Assembly: GCA_001942045.1 (NCBI GenBank)
Contig: MSTD01000022.1
Coordinates: 1 to 64,000, forward strand
Source: Mycolicibacterium porcinum
GTDB taxonomy: Bacteria > Actinomycetota > Actinomycetes > Mycobacteriales > Mycobacteriaceae
DNA: 64,000 bases
Reading direction: 5' to 3'
How positions within the stretch are numbered: position 1 is the first letter of the stretch; every line of letters begins with the position of its first letter. Positions 9,997-18,774 of the stretch are shown here, piece by piece. The notes under the pieces were generated by a model that ran no database searches, was not told where the DNA came from, and worked only from the letters and a program-made list of their open reading frames with translations. Both the position numbers and the translations under genes were made by a program.

Positions 9997-10566
9997 CTAG
10001 GGGACGTCTGTGTAGTGCGGGGAGTAGCCCTCGGCGGAGAAGGTGAAACCTCGGCCGGTCAGCTCCCGCACACAGGACACCCCGGACTGCTCCTGAACGT
10101 TGCACCGGAATCCGGCCACTGCCAGCACGTTTCCGAACGGCAGCACGACGGCGGTCGGCTGCGCGAATTCGGGCTGGGCCAGGTTGACGAACTGGGCGTC
10201 GTTGTCCCGGTCGAGGACAAGGGCATTCGGGGCTGCCGTCCCTCCGGTCGCGTCGGGCACCTCGGTCGGGGCTCCGGTCACCGCCATCGCCGCTGCGCCG
10301 CCTGCGGCCTGGCACCCCGCGCGATCGCGGGGCAGGATCGCGCACTGCCACCGTCCGCTCGGCGTGCTGAAGTAATAGGCCTTGTGTCCGTTAACGTCGA
10401 GCAGGTAGTCAGCCGCGTTGACCAGGTGGGCGGTGCCGAATGTCGGCGGCGCGGTGGTGGTGCTGGCGGGCGGCGGTGCGGCGGCATCGTCGGTGTTGAC
10501 GACGGTTCCGGGCGTACATCCGGTCAGTGCCGCAGCAGCGGCGAAGATGACGAGGCAAGCCTTCAC
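9997..10566 (-). CDS. Putative lipoprotein of unknown function
   Basis: The GTG-started 189-residue product has a type II signal peptide with the lipobox LTGC (lipidated Cys17), then a Thr/Pro/Ala-rich spacer typical of mycobacterial lipoproteins. The exported domain contains four further cysteines that could form disulfides. It should be anchored to the outer face of the plasma membrane. I recognise no catalytic motif. It ends 9 bp before the DUF72 gene and shares its direction. Confidence 0.7.
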   Translation of the reverse strand: MKACLVIFAAAAALTGCTPGTVVNTDDAAAPPPASTTTAPPTFGTAHLVNAADYLLDVNGHKAYYFSTPSGRWQCAILPRDRAGCQAAGGAAAMAVTGAPTEVPDATGGTAAPNALVLDRDNDAQFVNLAQPEFAQPTAVVLPFGNVLAVAGFRCNVQEQSGVSCVRELTGRGFTFSAEGYSPHYTDVP

Positions 10567-10620
10567 GACGCAAGACCCTAGTCAATCGACGTGCGGCCCG
10601 GACGGTAGCGTCGCGTTTCC

Positions 10621-11319
10621 GTGACACCTGAAGCGCGTCCCGCGGCGTCCCGGCTCACCATCGCGTTGCTCACCGCGGGCGTGGTGGGCGGATCGTTGAT
10701 CACGGCGGTGTCGCTCACCCTGGCGTTGGTGCGTCCGGGTTTCGATCTGACCCGGCATGCTAATTCGATGCTGGCTCTTGGTCATTGGGGCTGGATCCAG
10801 ACCGCGAACTTCATCGGCTGTGGGCTGTTTTTGATCGCCTTCGGGGCGGGGATCTGGCGTGTGGCCTCGGATCTGTGGTCCGGGCGGGTAGCGGCGATAT
10901 GTGTCGCGCTGTACGGGCTGCTGGCGGGTGTGGTGGTGGGGCTCAACCCGACCGATCCCGGGTTCGGGTTCCCACCAGGTGCGCCGCAGGGCTATCCGGG
11001 GGTGGACGGCCTGAGCGCCTCGGCCAAGATCCACGGCGTGGCCGGCGGCCTGGGATTCCTGGCCGCAACCGTCGGATGTTTCGCGCTGGCAAGGTTTTTC
11101 GCGCAATTGGGGGACCGGGCCTGGGCGGCGCTGTCAGCCGTGGTCGGCGTCGCGGTGCTGGCGGTGGGTGCGTATATGGGTCTCAACGCCGGTGCACAGA
11201 GCGGGACGTTCAATTATGTGCCGACATGGATCAGTGGGGCGGCGCTGTGGCTGTTCATCGTCGCCGTTGCCGCGCGGCTGCTGCGCTCACATCGCGACGC
11301 ACACGTCGGCGCCCAGTAG
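10621..11319 (+). CDS. DUF998-family membrane protein
   Basis: This 232-residue protein has six evenly spaced hydrophobic helices (for example around residues 12-36, 58-80, 87-106, 138-160, 165-187 and 200-220) with short loops, the usual layout of DUF998 proteins. No catalytic residues are evident. It starts at GTG 10621, 54 bp from the divergent lipoprotein gene. Its last 33 bases overlap, tail to tail, the small membrane protein gene on the other strand. Confidence 0.75.
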   Translation: MTPEARPAASRLTIALLTAGVVGGSLITAVSLTLALVRPGFDLTRHANSMLALGHWGWIQTANFIGCGLFLIAFGAGIWRVASDLWSGRVAAICVALYGLLAGVVVGLNPTDPGFGFPPGAPQGYPGVDGLSASAKIHGVAGGLGFLAATVGCFALARFFAQLGDRAWAALSAVVGVAVLAVGAYMGLNAGAQSGTFNYVPTWISGAALWLFIVAVAARLLRSHRDAHVGAQ

Positions 11320-11538
11320 CAGCACCGGCCACAGCAGTGTCACCTGTCCGAAGGCCACCAGATCGGCACCGGCCGGGAATCTGGTCAGCAGGCTCGACTC
11401 GATGAGCTGCACCTGTTCGGGGTGGAAGAACGTCCACACCAGACCGATCACGAGGTAGGGCAAGGACAACCACATCAGTGTCTCGAGCAGCTGCTCGACG
11501 CTGAGTTTGTAGCTCAAGGTGCGGCGGATCCGGTCCAT
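11287..11538 (-). CDS. Small membrane protein, second of two paralogues around MpaB
   Basis: An 83-residue protein with two hydrophobic helices. Its core PYLVIGLVW...WPVLLL...VC matches the 74-residue protein at the other end of this cluster (PYLLIGLIW...WPVLLF...VC), so the two are paralogues. Its ATG overlaps the oxygenase stop by one base (TGATG), which ties its synthesis to that enzyme. It may anchor or chaperone the oxygenase in the membrane; that role is inferred from context only. Confidence 0.7.
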   Translation of the reverse strand: MDRIRRTLSYKLSVEQLLETLMWLSLPYLVIGLVWTFFHPEQVQLIESSLLTRFPAGADLVAFGQVTLLWPVLLLGADVCVAM

Positions 11539-12413
11539 CAGATCAGCGCCTTGTCGGCCGCCACCCGCCGGCGGACGTCGGCCAGCAGCAGGTAACTGCC
11601 ACCCTGGCGGATGAAGACCGGCAGGAAGCGGTTGCCGAATGCCACGGCCAGGAACAGCCATTCGAACAGCCGCTGCCGGCCGCGGCCCCAGCCGAAGCCG
11701 ACGGCGTCGCGGAACACCGGGGCCAGGAAACCTGCCGTGAGGAACTTCAGCAGCGGCCGGAACGGTATGCGCAGCAGCGGGTTGATCATCTGCAGGTCCA
11801 CCAGATCGTGCAGATACTTCCTGACGACGTCGTCCATCTGAATCCGGCTGCACGCGGCGTCCCAGTATGTGTCGAAGTCGGCCCGCGTCGCGGGCCACTG
11901 CTCCTGGCTGACCTGCAGGGTTGTGCCCAGCGTGGCGGCGGATTGATAGAACTGCTCGGCCTGGGCCTCGGTCATCTCGCCCCGCAACAGCTGGTAGACA
12001 TCCTCCAGGCCGACGAACAGGCAGGCTGCCACCCACATCTGAAGGTCGCGGTCAAAGGCGTTGTACGGCACGGGACTTGCCGGCCCGGACCGGACCTGCC
12101 GGTGGGCGGTGTCGACGGCGTCGCGGAACGCCGCGCGATCCTCCGGCGTTCCGAGGATGGCCACCGCCAGATAGCTCAGGGTGGTGCGGGCCCGCTTCCA
12201 GGGGTGCTTGAGCAGGTTGCCGGAGTCCACCGTGCTCTCGACGACTCCGTAGCCGACTCCCGGCGCGGACAGCTGCATGATCACGTTGGCCGCGCCGGCG
12301 GCGAAGCCCCACAGGTCCATCGCATCGGCGATCGTCACATCCTCGTCGGACCAGCGCGCGGTGCGGTGGGTGATAGCGATGCGGTTGGCCGCGGTGGTAT
12401 TGCCGGAAGGCAT
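11538..12413 (-). CDS. MpaB/DUF2236-family oxygenase
   Basis: The 291-residue product belongs to the DUF2236 (MpaB, latex-clearing-protein-related) family of haem-type oxygenases, with a mainly helical domain, a DLWGFAAG-like N-terminal block and the HRQVR segment found in mycobacterial members. The start is the ATG at 12413 (MPSGNTT), behind an excellent GAGGAGGAG ribosome-binding site; the open frame continues further upstream but overlaps the previous gene. A hydrophobic C-terminal stretch (around LFEWLFLAVAFG) suggests membrane association. It is the middle gene of a three-gene unit with twin small membrane proteins. The substrate is unknown. Confidence 0.8.
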   Translation of the reverse strand: MPSGNTTAANRIAITHRTARWSDEDVTIADAMDLWGFAAGAANVIMQLSAPGVGYGVVESTVDSGNLLKHPWKRARTTLSYLAVAILGTPEDRAAFRDAVDTAHRQVRSGPASPVPYNAFDRDLQMWVAACLFVGLEDVYQLLRGEMTEAQAEQFYQSAATLGTTLQVSQEQWPATRADFDTYWDAACSRIQMDDVVRKYLHDLVDLQMINPLLRIPFRPLLKFLTAGFLAPVFRDAVGFGWGRGRQRLFEWLFLAVAFGNRFLPVFIRQGGSYLLLADVRRRVAADKALI

Positions 12414-12427
12414 TCGTCGGCTCCTCC

Positions 12428-12652
12428 TCATCTCATGCACACGTTGGTGAACAGCAGGACCGGCCAGGAGACGATCGAGCCGAGGAAGGACACCGTGGCA
12501 TCTGCACCGTCCATACCGGCCAGGTGGCCGGTGTGGGTGAGCGACCAGATCAGGCCGATGAGCAGATAGGGAACCGCGAGGATGATGGCGGTGCCGATCC
12601 ACTCGGCGATGGTCATCTGGAAGCCCAGAATCTTGCGTACTGCGGTCAACAT
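12428..12652 (-). CDS. Small membrane protein, first of two paralogues around MpaB
   Basis: A 74-residue protein with two hydrophobic helices (about residues 17-38 and 55-71). It is paralogous to the 83-residue protein at the downstream end of the cluster. It starts at ATG 12652 and stops 14 bp before the oxygenase ATG, within the oxygenase ribosome-binding region, so it heads the operon. Function is unknown. Confidence 0.65.
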   Translation of the reverse strand: MLTAVRKILGFQMTIAEWIGTAIILAVPYLLIGLIWSLTHTGHLAGMDGADATVSFLGSIVSWPVLLFTNVCMR

Positions 12653-12722
12653 GTGAAGTGCGCCCCCGTCGTTGTCAGGCGCGCTCTATGTTAATGGCGA
12701 TTCTGGTTGGCCGCCCCGGAAA

Positions 12723-13055
12723 TCACTTGGCCGGAAGCCCCTTGGCGTAGGTGATGCCGCGCTCGACCCAGGACTGGAGTTGGCGCCTGGTCTTGATGCC
12801 GGGTCCGGCGATCCGCAGCCAGCCCCGCATCTCGCGGCCGCCCATCACCATCGGCTCGACGTGGTCGCGCTGCAGGAGTTTCTCGCCGTCGTCCCGCGAG
12901 ACGCGGACCATCAGGCCGCCCTCGCGGGTCGCCGCCACCGCCATGTTGCCGTTGATCAGGAACGCCAGCCCGCCGAACATGCGCTTCTCGTCGAGGCCCT
13001 TTTCGGATGCCGTCAGCTCGCGGATGCGGTCGGCCAGATCGGGATCGAAGGCCAT
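12723..13055 (-). CDS. TfoX N-terminal domain protein
   Basis: The 110-residue protein matches the TfoX/Sxy N-terminal fold: EKRMFGGLAFLINGNMAVAA followed by LMVRV and a C-terminal segment with REMRGWLRI. In gamma-proteobacteria TfoX controls competence; stand-alone actinobacterial versions are uncharacterised and a competence role should not be assumed. It lies 19 bp upstream of the permease stop end and 70 bp from the small membrane protein gene, all on the same strand. Confidence 0.85.
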   Translation of the reverse strand: MAFDPDLADRIRELTASEKGLDEKRMFGGLAFLINGNMAVAATREGGLMVRVSRDDGEKLLQRDHVEPMVMGGREMRGWLRIAGPGIKTRRQLQSWVERGITYAKGLPAK

Positions 13056-13074
13056 GGCGCCACCCTACCGAGGG

Positions 13075-14541
13075 TCAGTCGGAATCAGTGGACTCAAGTT
13101 CGGCGCGGAAGGTGGCTTCGCGGGCGAGGTGTTGCGGCCGACGCCGCAGCACCAGCCAGGCGATGCCGAGCACCAGGAACCACACCGGCGTCACCAGTTC
13201 GGCCTGCAGGGTGTCTTCCTTCTGGGTGAACGCCCACAGCAGGAAGGCGAAGAAGGCCAAGACGACGTAGCACATCACCACACCGCCGGGCATCTTGAAC
13301 TTCGACGCCTCGTGCAGGTCCGGCCGGCGCTTCCGGTACACCAGGTAACTGACCAGGATGACGGTCCAGACGAAGATGAAGCACAGCGACGAGATCGTGG
13401 TGACCAGGGTGAAGGCCGCGACGATCGAGTCGCCCGCGGCGACCATGACCACACCCGACAGCAGGAACACCCCGGACAGGAACAACGCGTTGGCGGGCAC
13501 GCGCCGTGAGGTGAGCTTGCCGAACAGGCTCGGCGCGTCGCCTTCGGTGGCCAGGCCGTAGACCATCCGGGATGTCGAATAGATGCCGGAGTTGGCCGAC
13601 GACGTGGCTGAGGTCAGCACCACGAAGTTGACCACCGATGCGGCGATTCCCAGGCCGGCGAGGCTGAACATGGCCACGAACGGGCTGAGTTTCGGATCGA
13701 TCTCGCGCCATGGCGTGACCGCGATGATGATGGTCAGGGCGGCGACGTAGAACAGCATGACGCGCACCGGGATCGAGTTGATCGCCTTGGGCAGGTTGCG
13801 CTCGGGGTCTTTGGCTTCGGCGGCGGTGGTGCCCACCAGTTCGATGCCGACGAACGCGAAGGTCGCGATCTGGAAGCCGGCCACGAATCCCATTGGGCCG
13901 GTGGGGAAGAAGCCACCGTCGTTCCACAGGTTCGCGAAGGAGGCCTCAGCGCCGGTCGGTGCCTTGAAGCTGGTGAAGATCATCACCAGGCCGACGACGA
14001 TCAGAGTCACGATGGCGATGATCTTGATCAGGGCGAACCAGAACTCGGTCTCACCGAAGGCCCGCACCGTCGGCAGGTTCAGCCCGATCAGCACCACGAC
14101 CGTGGCCAGCGCCGGGATCCACAGCGGTAGGTCCGGCCACCAGAAGGCCACATACCCGGCGATCACCACGACGTCGGCGACGCCGGTGACGATCCAGCAG
14201 AACCAGTACGTCCAGCCGGTGAAGAACCCCGCCCACGGGCCGAGCAGATCGGCCGCGAAATCGGCGAAGGACTTGTAATGCAAGTTGGACAGGAGCAGCT
14301 CGCCCATCGCCCGCATCACGAAGAACAGCATGAAGCCGATGATCATGTAGACGAACAGCACCGACGGGCCGGCCAGCGAGATGGTCTTTCCGGAGCCCAT
14401 GAACAGGCCGGTACCGATCGCACCGCCGATCGCGATCAGCTGGATGTGCCGATTGGACAGCTGGCGGGAGAGGTGCTGTGGCTGCCCGGACGATGCGGGC
14501 GATTCCGCTGAGTCAGCGGACAGATCACTGGATCGGGTCAT
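13075..14541 (-). CDS. cycA: CycA-type amino-acid permease (glycine/D-alanine/D-serine)
   Basis: This 488-residue APC-superfamily transporter has about twelve helices and the AAT-family signature GGAIGTGLFMGSGK at the first helix. Segments such as TPWREIDP, NSGIYSTSRM and RRVPANAL resemble CycA, the glycine/D-serine/D-alanine (and D-cycloserine) proton symporter. A glycine riboswitch in its leader independently supports glycine as a substrate or signal. The ATG at 14541 (MTRSSDLS) follows GAGG six bases upstream; this start keeps the riboswitch fully in the leader. Confidence 0.9.
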   Translation of the reverse strand: MTRSSDLSADSAESPASSGQPQHLSRQLSNRHIQLIAIGGAIGTGLFMGSGKTISLAGPSVLFVYMIIGFMLFFVMRAMGELLLSNLHYKSFADFAADLLGPWAGFFTGWTYWFCWIVTGVADVVVIAGYVAFWWPDLPLWIPALATVVVLIGLNLPTVRAFGETEFWFALIKIIAIVTLIVVGLVMIFTSFKAPTGAEASFANLWNDGGFFPTGPMGFVAGFQIATFAFVGIELVGTTAAEAKDPERNLPKAINSIPVRVMLFYVAALTIIIAVTPWREIDPKLSPFVAMFSLAGLGIAASVVNFVVLTSATSSANSGIYSTSRMVYGLATEGDAPSLFGKLTSRRVPANALFLSGVFLLSGVVMVAAGDSIVAAFTLVTTISSLCFIFVWTVILVSYLVYRKRRPDLHEASKFKMPGGVVMCYVVLAFFAFLLWAFTQKEDTLQAELVTPVWFLVLGIAWLVLRRRPQHLAREATFRAELESTDSD

Positions 14542-14605
14542 AACAACCTCAAGGATCTCAGGCCCCATGGGGAGCGCGGAATGCGGGCGCCTCCCCGCTC
14601 TGTCG

Positions 14606-14795
14606 CTTTGAACCTGAGAGTTTTCACGAACTGCCTGTCGGCGCTTCGCTTGCCCCTTCGGTGAGCCGGCCTGGCCGACTGCTTTCCAGAGGTGCCTAGT
14701 CGCGGCGATACCGGGGCCTGAGAGATTCCTGGGGAGGATTTGCTCCTGCGGCGCCCGCCGGCTGGATGGGGCGGGACTCTCCCGCCGCGACTCAA
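14606..14795 (-). promoter_or_regulatory. Tandem glycine riboswitch upstream of the permease
   Basis: Reading the minus strand, the first aptamer runs from GGGAGAG (14777-14783) through GCAGGAGCAAA to AATCTCTCAGG (14717-14727). The second contains CTCTGGAAAGC (14681-14691), CACCGAAGGGGCAAGC (14648-14663) and AAAACTCTCAGGTT (14611-14624). These are the conserved core blocks of the two-aptamer glycine riboswitch. About 65 bases separate it from the permease ATG. That stretch contains a possible GGGGAG/CTCCCC stem close to the start that could serve as the expression platform. Whether glycine switches the gene on or off cannot be read from sequence. Confidence 0.9.
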
Positions 14796-14896
14796 CGGCG
14801 TCTTAAGTTGTGAGCCACCCCGAACCCCGGAATGTGCCGCGCGTCACGTTAGCAGCCGAGTGCGGATTGCGCACCCCCATGGTCGATCCCACGCGC

Positions 14897-14954
14897 CGAG
14901 CGACCGTGTCTGCCCGGTGACCCGCCGTCACCTGCGGACATCCACGGTCGCTCG
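14897..14954. terminator. Nested hairpins between lon and the riboswitch
   Basis: A perfect 12-bp inverted repeat (CGAGCGACCGTG at 14897-14908, its complement at 14943-14954) encloses a second perfect hairpin (GGTGAC at 14916-14921, GTCACC at 14927-14932). It lies 25 bp downstream of the lon stop codon, so it probably ends lon transcription and insulates the permease leader. No U-tract follows, as is usual for mycobacterial terminators. The rest of the 437-bp stretch between the two genes (14542-14978) holds the riboswitch and presumably the permease promoter near 14800-14890. Confidence 0.5.
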
Positions 14955-14978
14955 TGCTGGGTTCCTCGTTACGCGGCC

Positions 14979-17312
14979 TTACGCGGCGGCGTTCGCCACC
15001 TCGCCCGCCGGCTCCAGAGCCTGGGCGATGATGTCGGCCACGTCGATCATCGGCTTGACCTCCAGTGCGTCGAGGACTTCAGCGGGCACGTCGTCCAGAT
15101 CCGGCTCGTTGCGCTGCGGGATGAAGACCGTCTTCAGCCCGGCCCGCTGCGCCGCGAGCAGCTTCTGCTTGACGCCGCCGATCGGCAGCACCCGGCCGTT
15201 CAGCGTGACCTCGCCGGTCATGCCGACATCGCCGCGCACCTGTCGTCCGGTGGCCATCGAGACCAGTGCCGTGACCATCGTGACGCCGGCCGACGGACCG
15301 TCCTTGGGCACCGCGCCCGCGGGGACGTGCACGTGGATCTGCCGGTCCAGTGCCTTGGGATCCACACCCAATTCCGCAGCGTGGGCCCGCACGTAGGACA
15401 GCGCGATCTGTGCCGACTCCTTCATCACGTCGCCCAGCTGACCGGTCAGTTTCAACCCGGGTTCGCCCTCGTTCGAGTTGGCCTCGATGTAGAGCACATC
15501 TCCACCCAGGCCGGTGACGGCCAGGCCGGTCGCCACGCCCGGCACCGCGGTCCGTTCGTCGGATTCCGGCGTGAACCGTGGACGGCCCAGGTACTCAACG
15601 AGATCCGGCTCGTCGATCGTGATCGGGGCGTCGGCGGAGTCCAGCTTCGTGGTCACCTTGCGTAACGCCTTGGCCAGCAACCGCTCGAACTGCCGGACAC
15701 CCGGCTCGCGGGTGTAGTCCGCGGCGATCTTGCGCAGGGCCGCATCCGTCACGCTCACCTCGTCATCGGTCAGGGCCGCGCGTTCGGTCTGCCTTGGCAG
15801 CAGGTAGTCCCGCGCGATCGCGACCTTGTCGTCCTCGGTGTAGCCGTCGATCTGCACCAGCTCCATCCGGTCCAGCAGGGCCGACGGGATGTTCTCGATG
15901 ACGTTGGCGGTGGCCAGGAACACCACATCGGACAGGTCCAGATCCAGGTCCAGGTAGTGGTCGCGGAACGTGTGGTTCTGCGCCGGGTCCAGCACCTCCA
16001 GCAACGCGGCCGACGGGTCGCCCCGGTAGTCGGAGCCCACCTTGTCGATCTCGTCCAGCAGCACAACGGGATTCATCGAACCCGCCTCGCCGATGGCCCG
16101 CACGATGCGGCCGGGCAGCGCGCCGACGTAGGTGCGCCGGTGACCCCGGATCTCGGCCTCGTCACGCACACCGCCCAGGGCGACGCGCACGAACTTGCGG
16201 CCGAGGGCGCGGGCGACGGATTCGCCGAGCGAGGTCTTGCCGACCCCGGGCGGACCGGCCAGCACCATCACCGCACCCGAACCACGGCCGCCGACGACGG
16301 CCATGCCACGCTGGGCCCGACGGGCCCGGACGGCCAGGTACTCGACGATGCGGTCCTTGACGTCGTCCAGACCGTGGTGGTCGGAATCCAGAATCTCGCG
16401 GGCGCCCTTGAGATCGGTCGAGTCCTCGGTGCGCTCGTTCCACGGCAGGTCCAGCACGGTGTCCAGCCAGGTGCGGATCCAGCCGCCCTCGGGGCTCTGG
16501 TCGCTGGACCGCTCCAGCTTGCCGACCTCACGCAGTGCGGCTTCGCGCACCTTGTCCGGGAGATCGGCCGCCTCGATGCGGGCCCGGTAGTCGTCAGACC
16601 CCTCAGGCTCGCCTTCGCCCAGTTCCTTGCGGATGGCCGCCAGCTGCTGGCGCAGCAGGAATTCCTTCTGCTGCTTGTCCATGCCGGACCGGACATCCTC
16701 GGCGATCTTGTCGTTGACCTCGACCTCGGCCAGGTGCTCGCTGGTCCAGTCGATCAGCAGCCGGAGACGGCGATCCACGTCCGCGGTCTCCAGCAGTTCG
16801 CGCCGCTGCACGTCGGTCAGGTATGACGCGTACCCGGCAGTGTCGGACAGCGCGGACGGGTCGTTGATCTTGTTGATCACGTCCACGATCTGCCAGGCTT
16901 CACGCCGCTGCAGAATGGCCAGCAGCAGCTTCTTGTATTCGGCGGCGAGTGCTTTGGTCTCGTCGGTCGGGGTTTCAGCCTCGGGGGCTTCTTCTACCTC
17001 GACCCACAGCGCGGTGCCGGGTCCGGTGGTGCCGGAGCCGATGTGGGCGCGGCGTTCGCCGCGGACGACGGCGGCTTCCGCGCCGCCGGGCATGCGGCCG
17101 ACCTGCACGATCGATGCGATCACGCCATGGGTGGGGTAGCGGTCGTCCAGGCGCGGAGCGATCAGGAGTTTTCCGGATTCGCTGGCCTGGGCGGCGTCGA
17201 CCGCGGCGCGGGCGGCGTCGTCGAGTTCGATCGGCAGCACCATTCCGGGCAGGACGATCGGTTCACTCAAGAACAAGACCGGTAGCGCGTTGGATTCTGT
17301 TGTCTCGGCCAT
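14979..17312 (-). CDS. lon: Lon ATP-dependent protease
   Basis: The 777-residue protein has full Lon architecture: an N-terminal substrate-binding domain (from about residue 12, [14 protein letters not shown]), a long helical segment, an AAA module with Walker A GPPGVGKT at 353-360, and a protease domain with catalytic Ser674 in PKDGPSAG and Lys717 in GGVKQK. It acts as a cytosolic hexamer degrading damaged and regulatory proteins. ATG 17312 follows GGAGG; a TTG lies directly before it. It sits 28 bp downstream of a membrane protein gene, so it may be transcribed from that gene's promoter. Lon is absent from M. tuberculosis but present in fast growers, which helps place the organism. Confidence 0.97.
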   Translation of the reverse strand: MAETTESNALPVLFLSEPIVLPGMVLPIELDDAARAAVDAAQASESGKLLIAPRLDDRYPTHGVIASIVQVGRMPGGAEAAVVRGERRAHIGSGTTGPGTALWVEVEEAPEAETPTDETKALAAEYKKLLLAILQRREAWQIVDVINKINDPSALSDTAGYASYLTDVQRRELLETADVDRRLRLLIDWTSEHLAEVEVNDKIAEDVRSGMDKQQKEFLLRQQLAAIRKELGEGEPEGSDDYRARIEAADLPDKVREAALREVGKLERSSDQSPEGGWIRTWLDTVLDLPWNERTEDSTDLKGAREILDSDHHGLDDVKDRIVEYLAVRARRAQRGMAVVGGRGSGAVMVLAGPPGVGKTSLGESVARALGRKFVRVALGGVRDEAEIRGHRRTYVGALPGRIVRAIGEAGSMNPVVLLDEIDKVGSDYRGDPSAALLEVLDPAQNHTFRDHYLDLDLDLSDVVFLATANVIENIPSALLDRMELVQIDGYTEDDKVAIARDYLLPRQTERAALTDDEVSVTDAALRKIAADYTREPGVRQFERLLAKALRKVTTKLDSADAPITIDEPDLVEYLGRPRFTPESDERTAVPGVATGLAVTGLGGDVLYIEANSNEGEPGLKLTGQLGDVMKESAQIALSYVRAHAAELGVDPKALDRQIHVHVPAGAVPKDGPSAGVTMVTALVSMATGRQVRGDVGMTGEVTLNGRVLPIGGVKQKLLAAQRAGLKTVFIPQRNEPDLDDVPAEVLDALEVKPMIDVADIIAQALEPAGEVANAAA

Positions 17313-17340
17313 CAAACCTCCAAAGTTCAGTCTGATGCGC

Positions 17341-18069
17341 TCAACTCTGTGGGGCCTGAGTTTGTTCCCGGAGGCGTTCGCCGCCAGCCCTGGCCCGCTT
17401 CGCCACCACGATCGTCATCAGCATCAGCAGGGCCGTGAAGGCCAGCGAAACGACCGTGTTCACACCGTTCGCAACGTCTGTGGGCAGCGAAAAGATGATC
17501 GCAAGACTGATGAACATTCCGATGAGCAGCCCGATGCCCCACATCGCTGAGAGCGAAACGTGGACGCGGCGTCGGAAGGCCGCCTCGCCGGGCGTGGAGG
17601 TGTCGTCGTCCGCGGTGGCCCCGACGCGCTCGGAGATGATCTGGGTCAGCGGCTTGCCGAGGAAGCAGGTGGCCAGGATCAGCAGGGCGCCGATACCGCC
17701 GACGAGGGTGTTTCCCGCCATCAGCATCCGGGCGTCGGAGGTCGCGAGCCCCACCGCGAGGCTCAACCCGAAGCTGAGCATCAGGTAGGCCGAGAACGGA
17801 TCGAGCCGGCTGGCCCTGATCGCGTCGTAGGACACCTTGATCCCGGCCAGCACGGTGGCGGCCAGGAGTGCGACGTACTCGGAGACGCCCGCCGCGCGCA
17901 GCCCGTAGTAGGCGATCAGTGGTGGGGCGACGTCGAGCAGGATGCCCCGCATGACGGGGAGCAGCGAGTGTTCTCGGCTCACCACTGCGAAGATATGGAC
18001 GAGCGCTGTGAATTTCCTGTCCGTGAGCCCGGGCTCGTCGGATTTCTCAGAACCGCTGGGCGCCAACAT
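17341..18069 (-). CDS. VC0807-like integral membrane protein
   Basis: The 242-residue protein has six or so hydrophobic helices and the paired arrangement seen in the VC0807/intracellular-septation-like membrane family (HSLLPVMRGILLDVAPPLIAYY, cut here into its parts, then LDPFSAYLMLSFGLSL). No catalytic motif is visible. It lies upstream of lon on the same strand with a 28-bp gap, and a palindrome sits 12 bp before its ATG. Function unknown. Confidence 0.6.
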   Translation of the reverse strand: MLAPSGSEKSDEPGLTDRKFTALVHIFAVVSREHSLLPVMRGILLDVAPPLIAYYGLRAAGVSEYVALLAATVLAGIKVSYDAIRASRLDPFSAYLMLSFGLSLAVGLATSDARMLMAGNTLVGGIGALLILATCFLGKPLTQIISERVGATADDDTSTPGEAAFRRRVHVSLSAMWGIGLLIGMFISLAIIFSLPTDVANGVNTVVSLAFTALLMLMTIVVAKRARAGGERLREQTQAPQS

Positions 18070-18080
18070 TATTTACGCTT

Positions 18081-18095
18081 GCGAATGCCATTCGC
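18081..18095. promoter_or_regulatory. Inverted repeat upstream of the membrane protein/lon unit
   Basis: GCGAAT-GCC-ATTCGC is a perfect 6-bp inverted repeat. It lies 12 bp before the start of the VC0807-like gene and 53 bp before the divergent 18148 gene. This placement fits an operator. I could not match it with confidence to the HspR (HAIR) or ClgR consensus. Confidence 0.35.
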
Positions 18096-18147
18096 GCGCA
18101 GCCGGATTCCGGTTGTCAAATCGAACCGCGCCTGATCTGATCGAAGC

Positions 18148-18774
18148 ATGGGGGAGCGAAGGGTTTCGCGGTGGCTGCTGACCAACCCCGCGGTGCACCT
18201 CGGTGTGCCGGTCGCCGCCGTCGCCCTGGGGATTTCGGGTCTGTTCGGCGGGCTCGCGCCTGTGCCCCTGGCTGATCGCGTCGACGTCGTACAGCCGGAT
18301 GCCGAGGTGACCGTCGAGCCATTCAAGCTGAAGCTCAAGCAGGCCGTCGTCGTCGACGAGATCGCGGATGTGGTCAAGGCCCGCGCGCCCGGGAGTCATC
18401 TGATGGTGGTCCGCATGGAGGCCGAAAACGTCAGTTCAGAGTCGGTGGGCAGCCAGATGCTGATGCCGGTATCACGGGCCAGGTCGTATCTGAGCCGCAA
18501 CCTGGTGGTCCTCGATGACCGGCTAGTGCCCGCCGCCGCAACGGTCTACGACGCAGATTCGAATGTTGCGGTCTCGGCACTCAGCCCGGGCCTGACCTAT
18601 CGACTCGCCGTGGTGTGGGAGTTCGGCGGCCCCATTCCGGAGCGGTTGCCGCTGGGGCTGTCGGAGCTGACCCTGCGCGGCGATGCCATCGCAGCCGAGG
18701 ATTTGCGGTGGCAGGCCCCCGAGGAAGCCGCAACGGTGACCTTGCCGGTCCGCGACGCGACGGAGTCGGCATGA
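18148..18774 (+). CDS. Membrane-anchored envelope protein, first of three-gene unit
   Basis: The 208-residue protein has one N-terminal hydrophobic helix (about residues 17-38) and then a predominantly beta-strand region ending in a GLTYRLAVVWEF motif, suggesting an exported, immunoglobulin-like domain tethered to the membrane. I recognise no named family, although the exported part resembles DUF4352-type folds in strand pattern (inference). Its stop overlaps the next start (ATGA). Confidence 0.7.
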   Translation: MGERRVSRWLLTNPAVHLGVPVAAVALGISGLFGGLAPVPLADRVDVVQPDAEVTVEPFKLKLKQAVVVDEIADVVKARAPGSHLMVVRMEAENVSSESVGSQMLMPVSRARSYLSRNLVVLDDRLVPAAATVYDADSNVAVSALSPGLTYRLAVVWEFGGPIPERLPLGLSELTLRGDAIAAEDLRWQAPEEAATVTLPVRDATESA

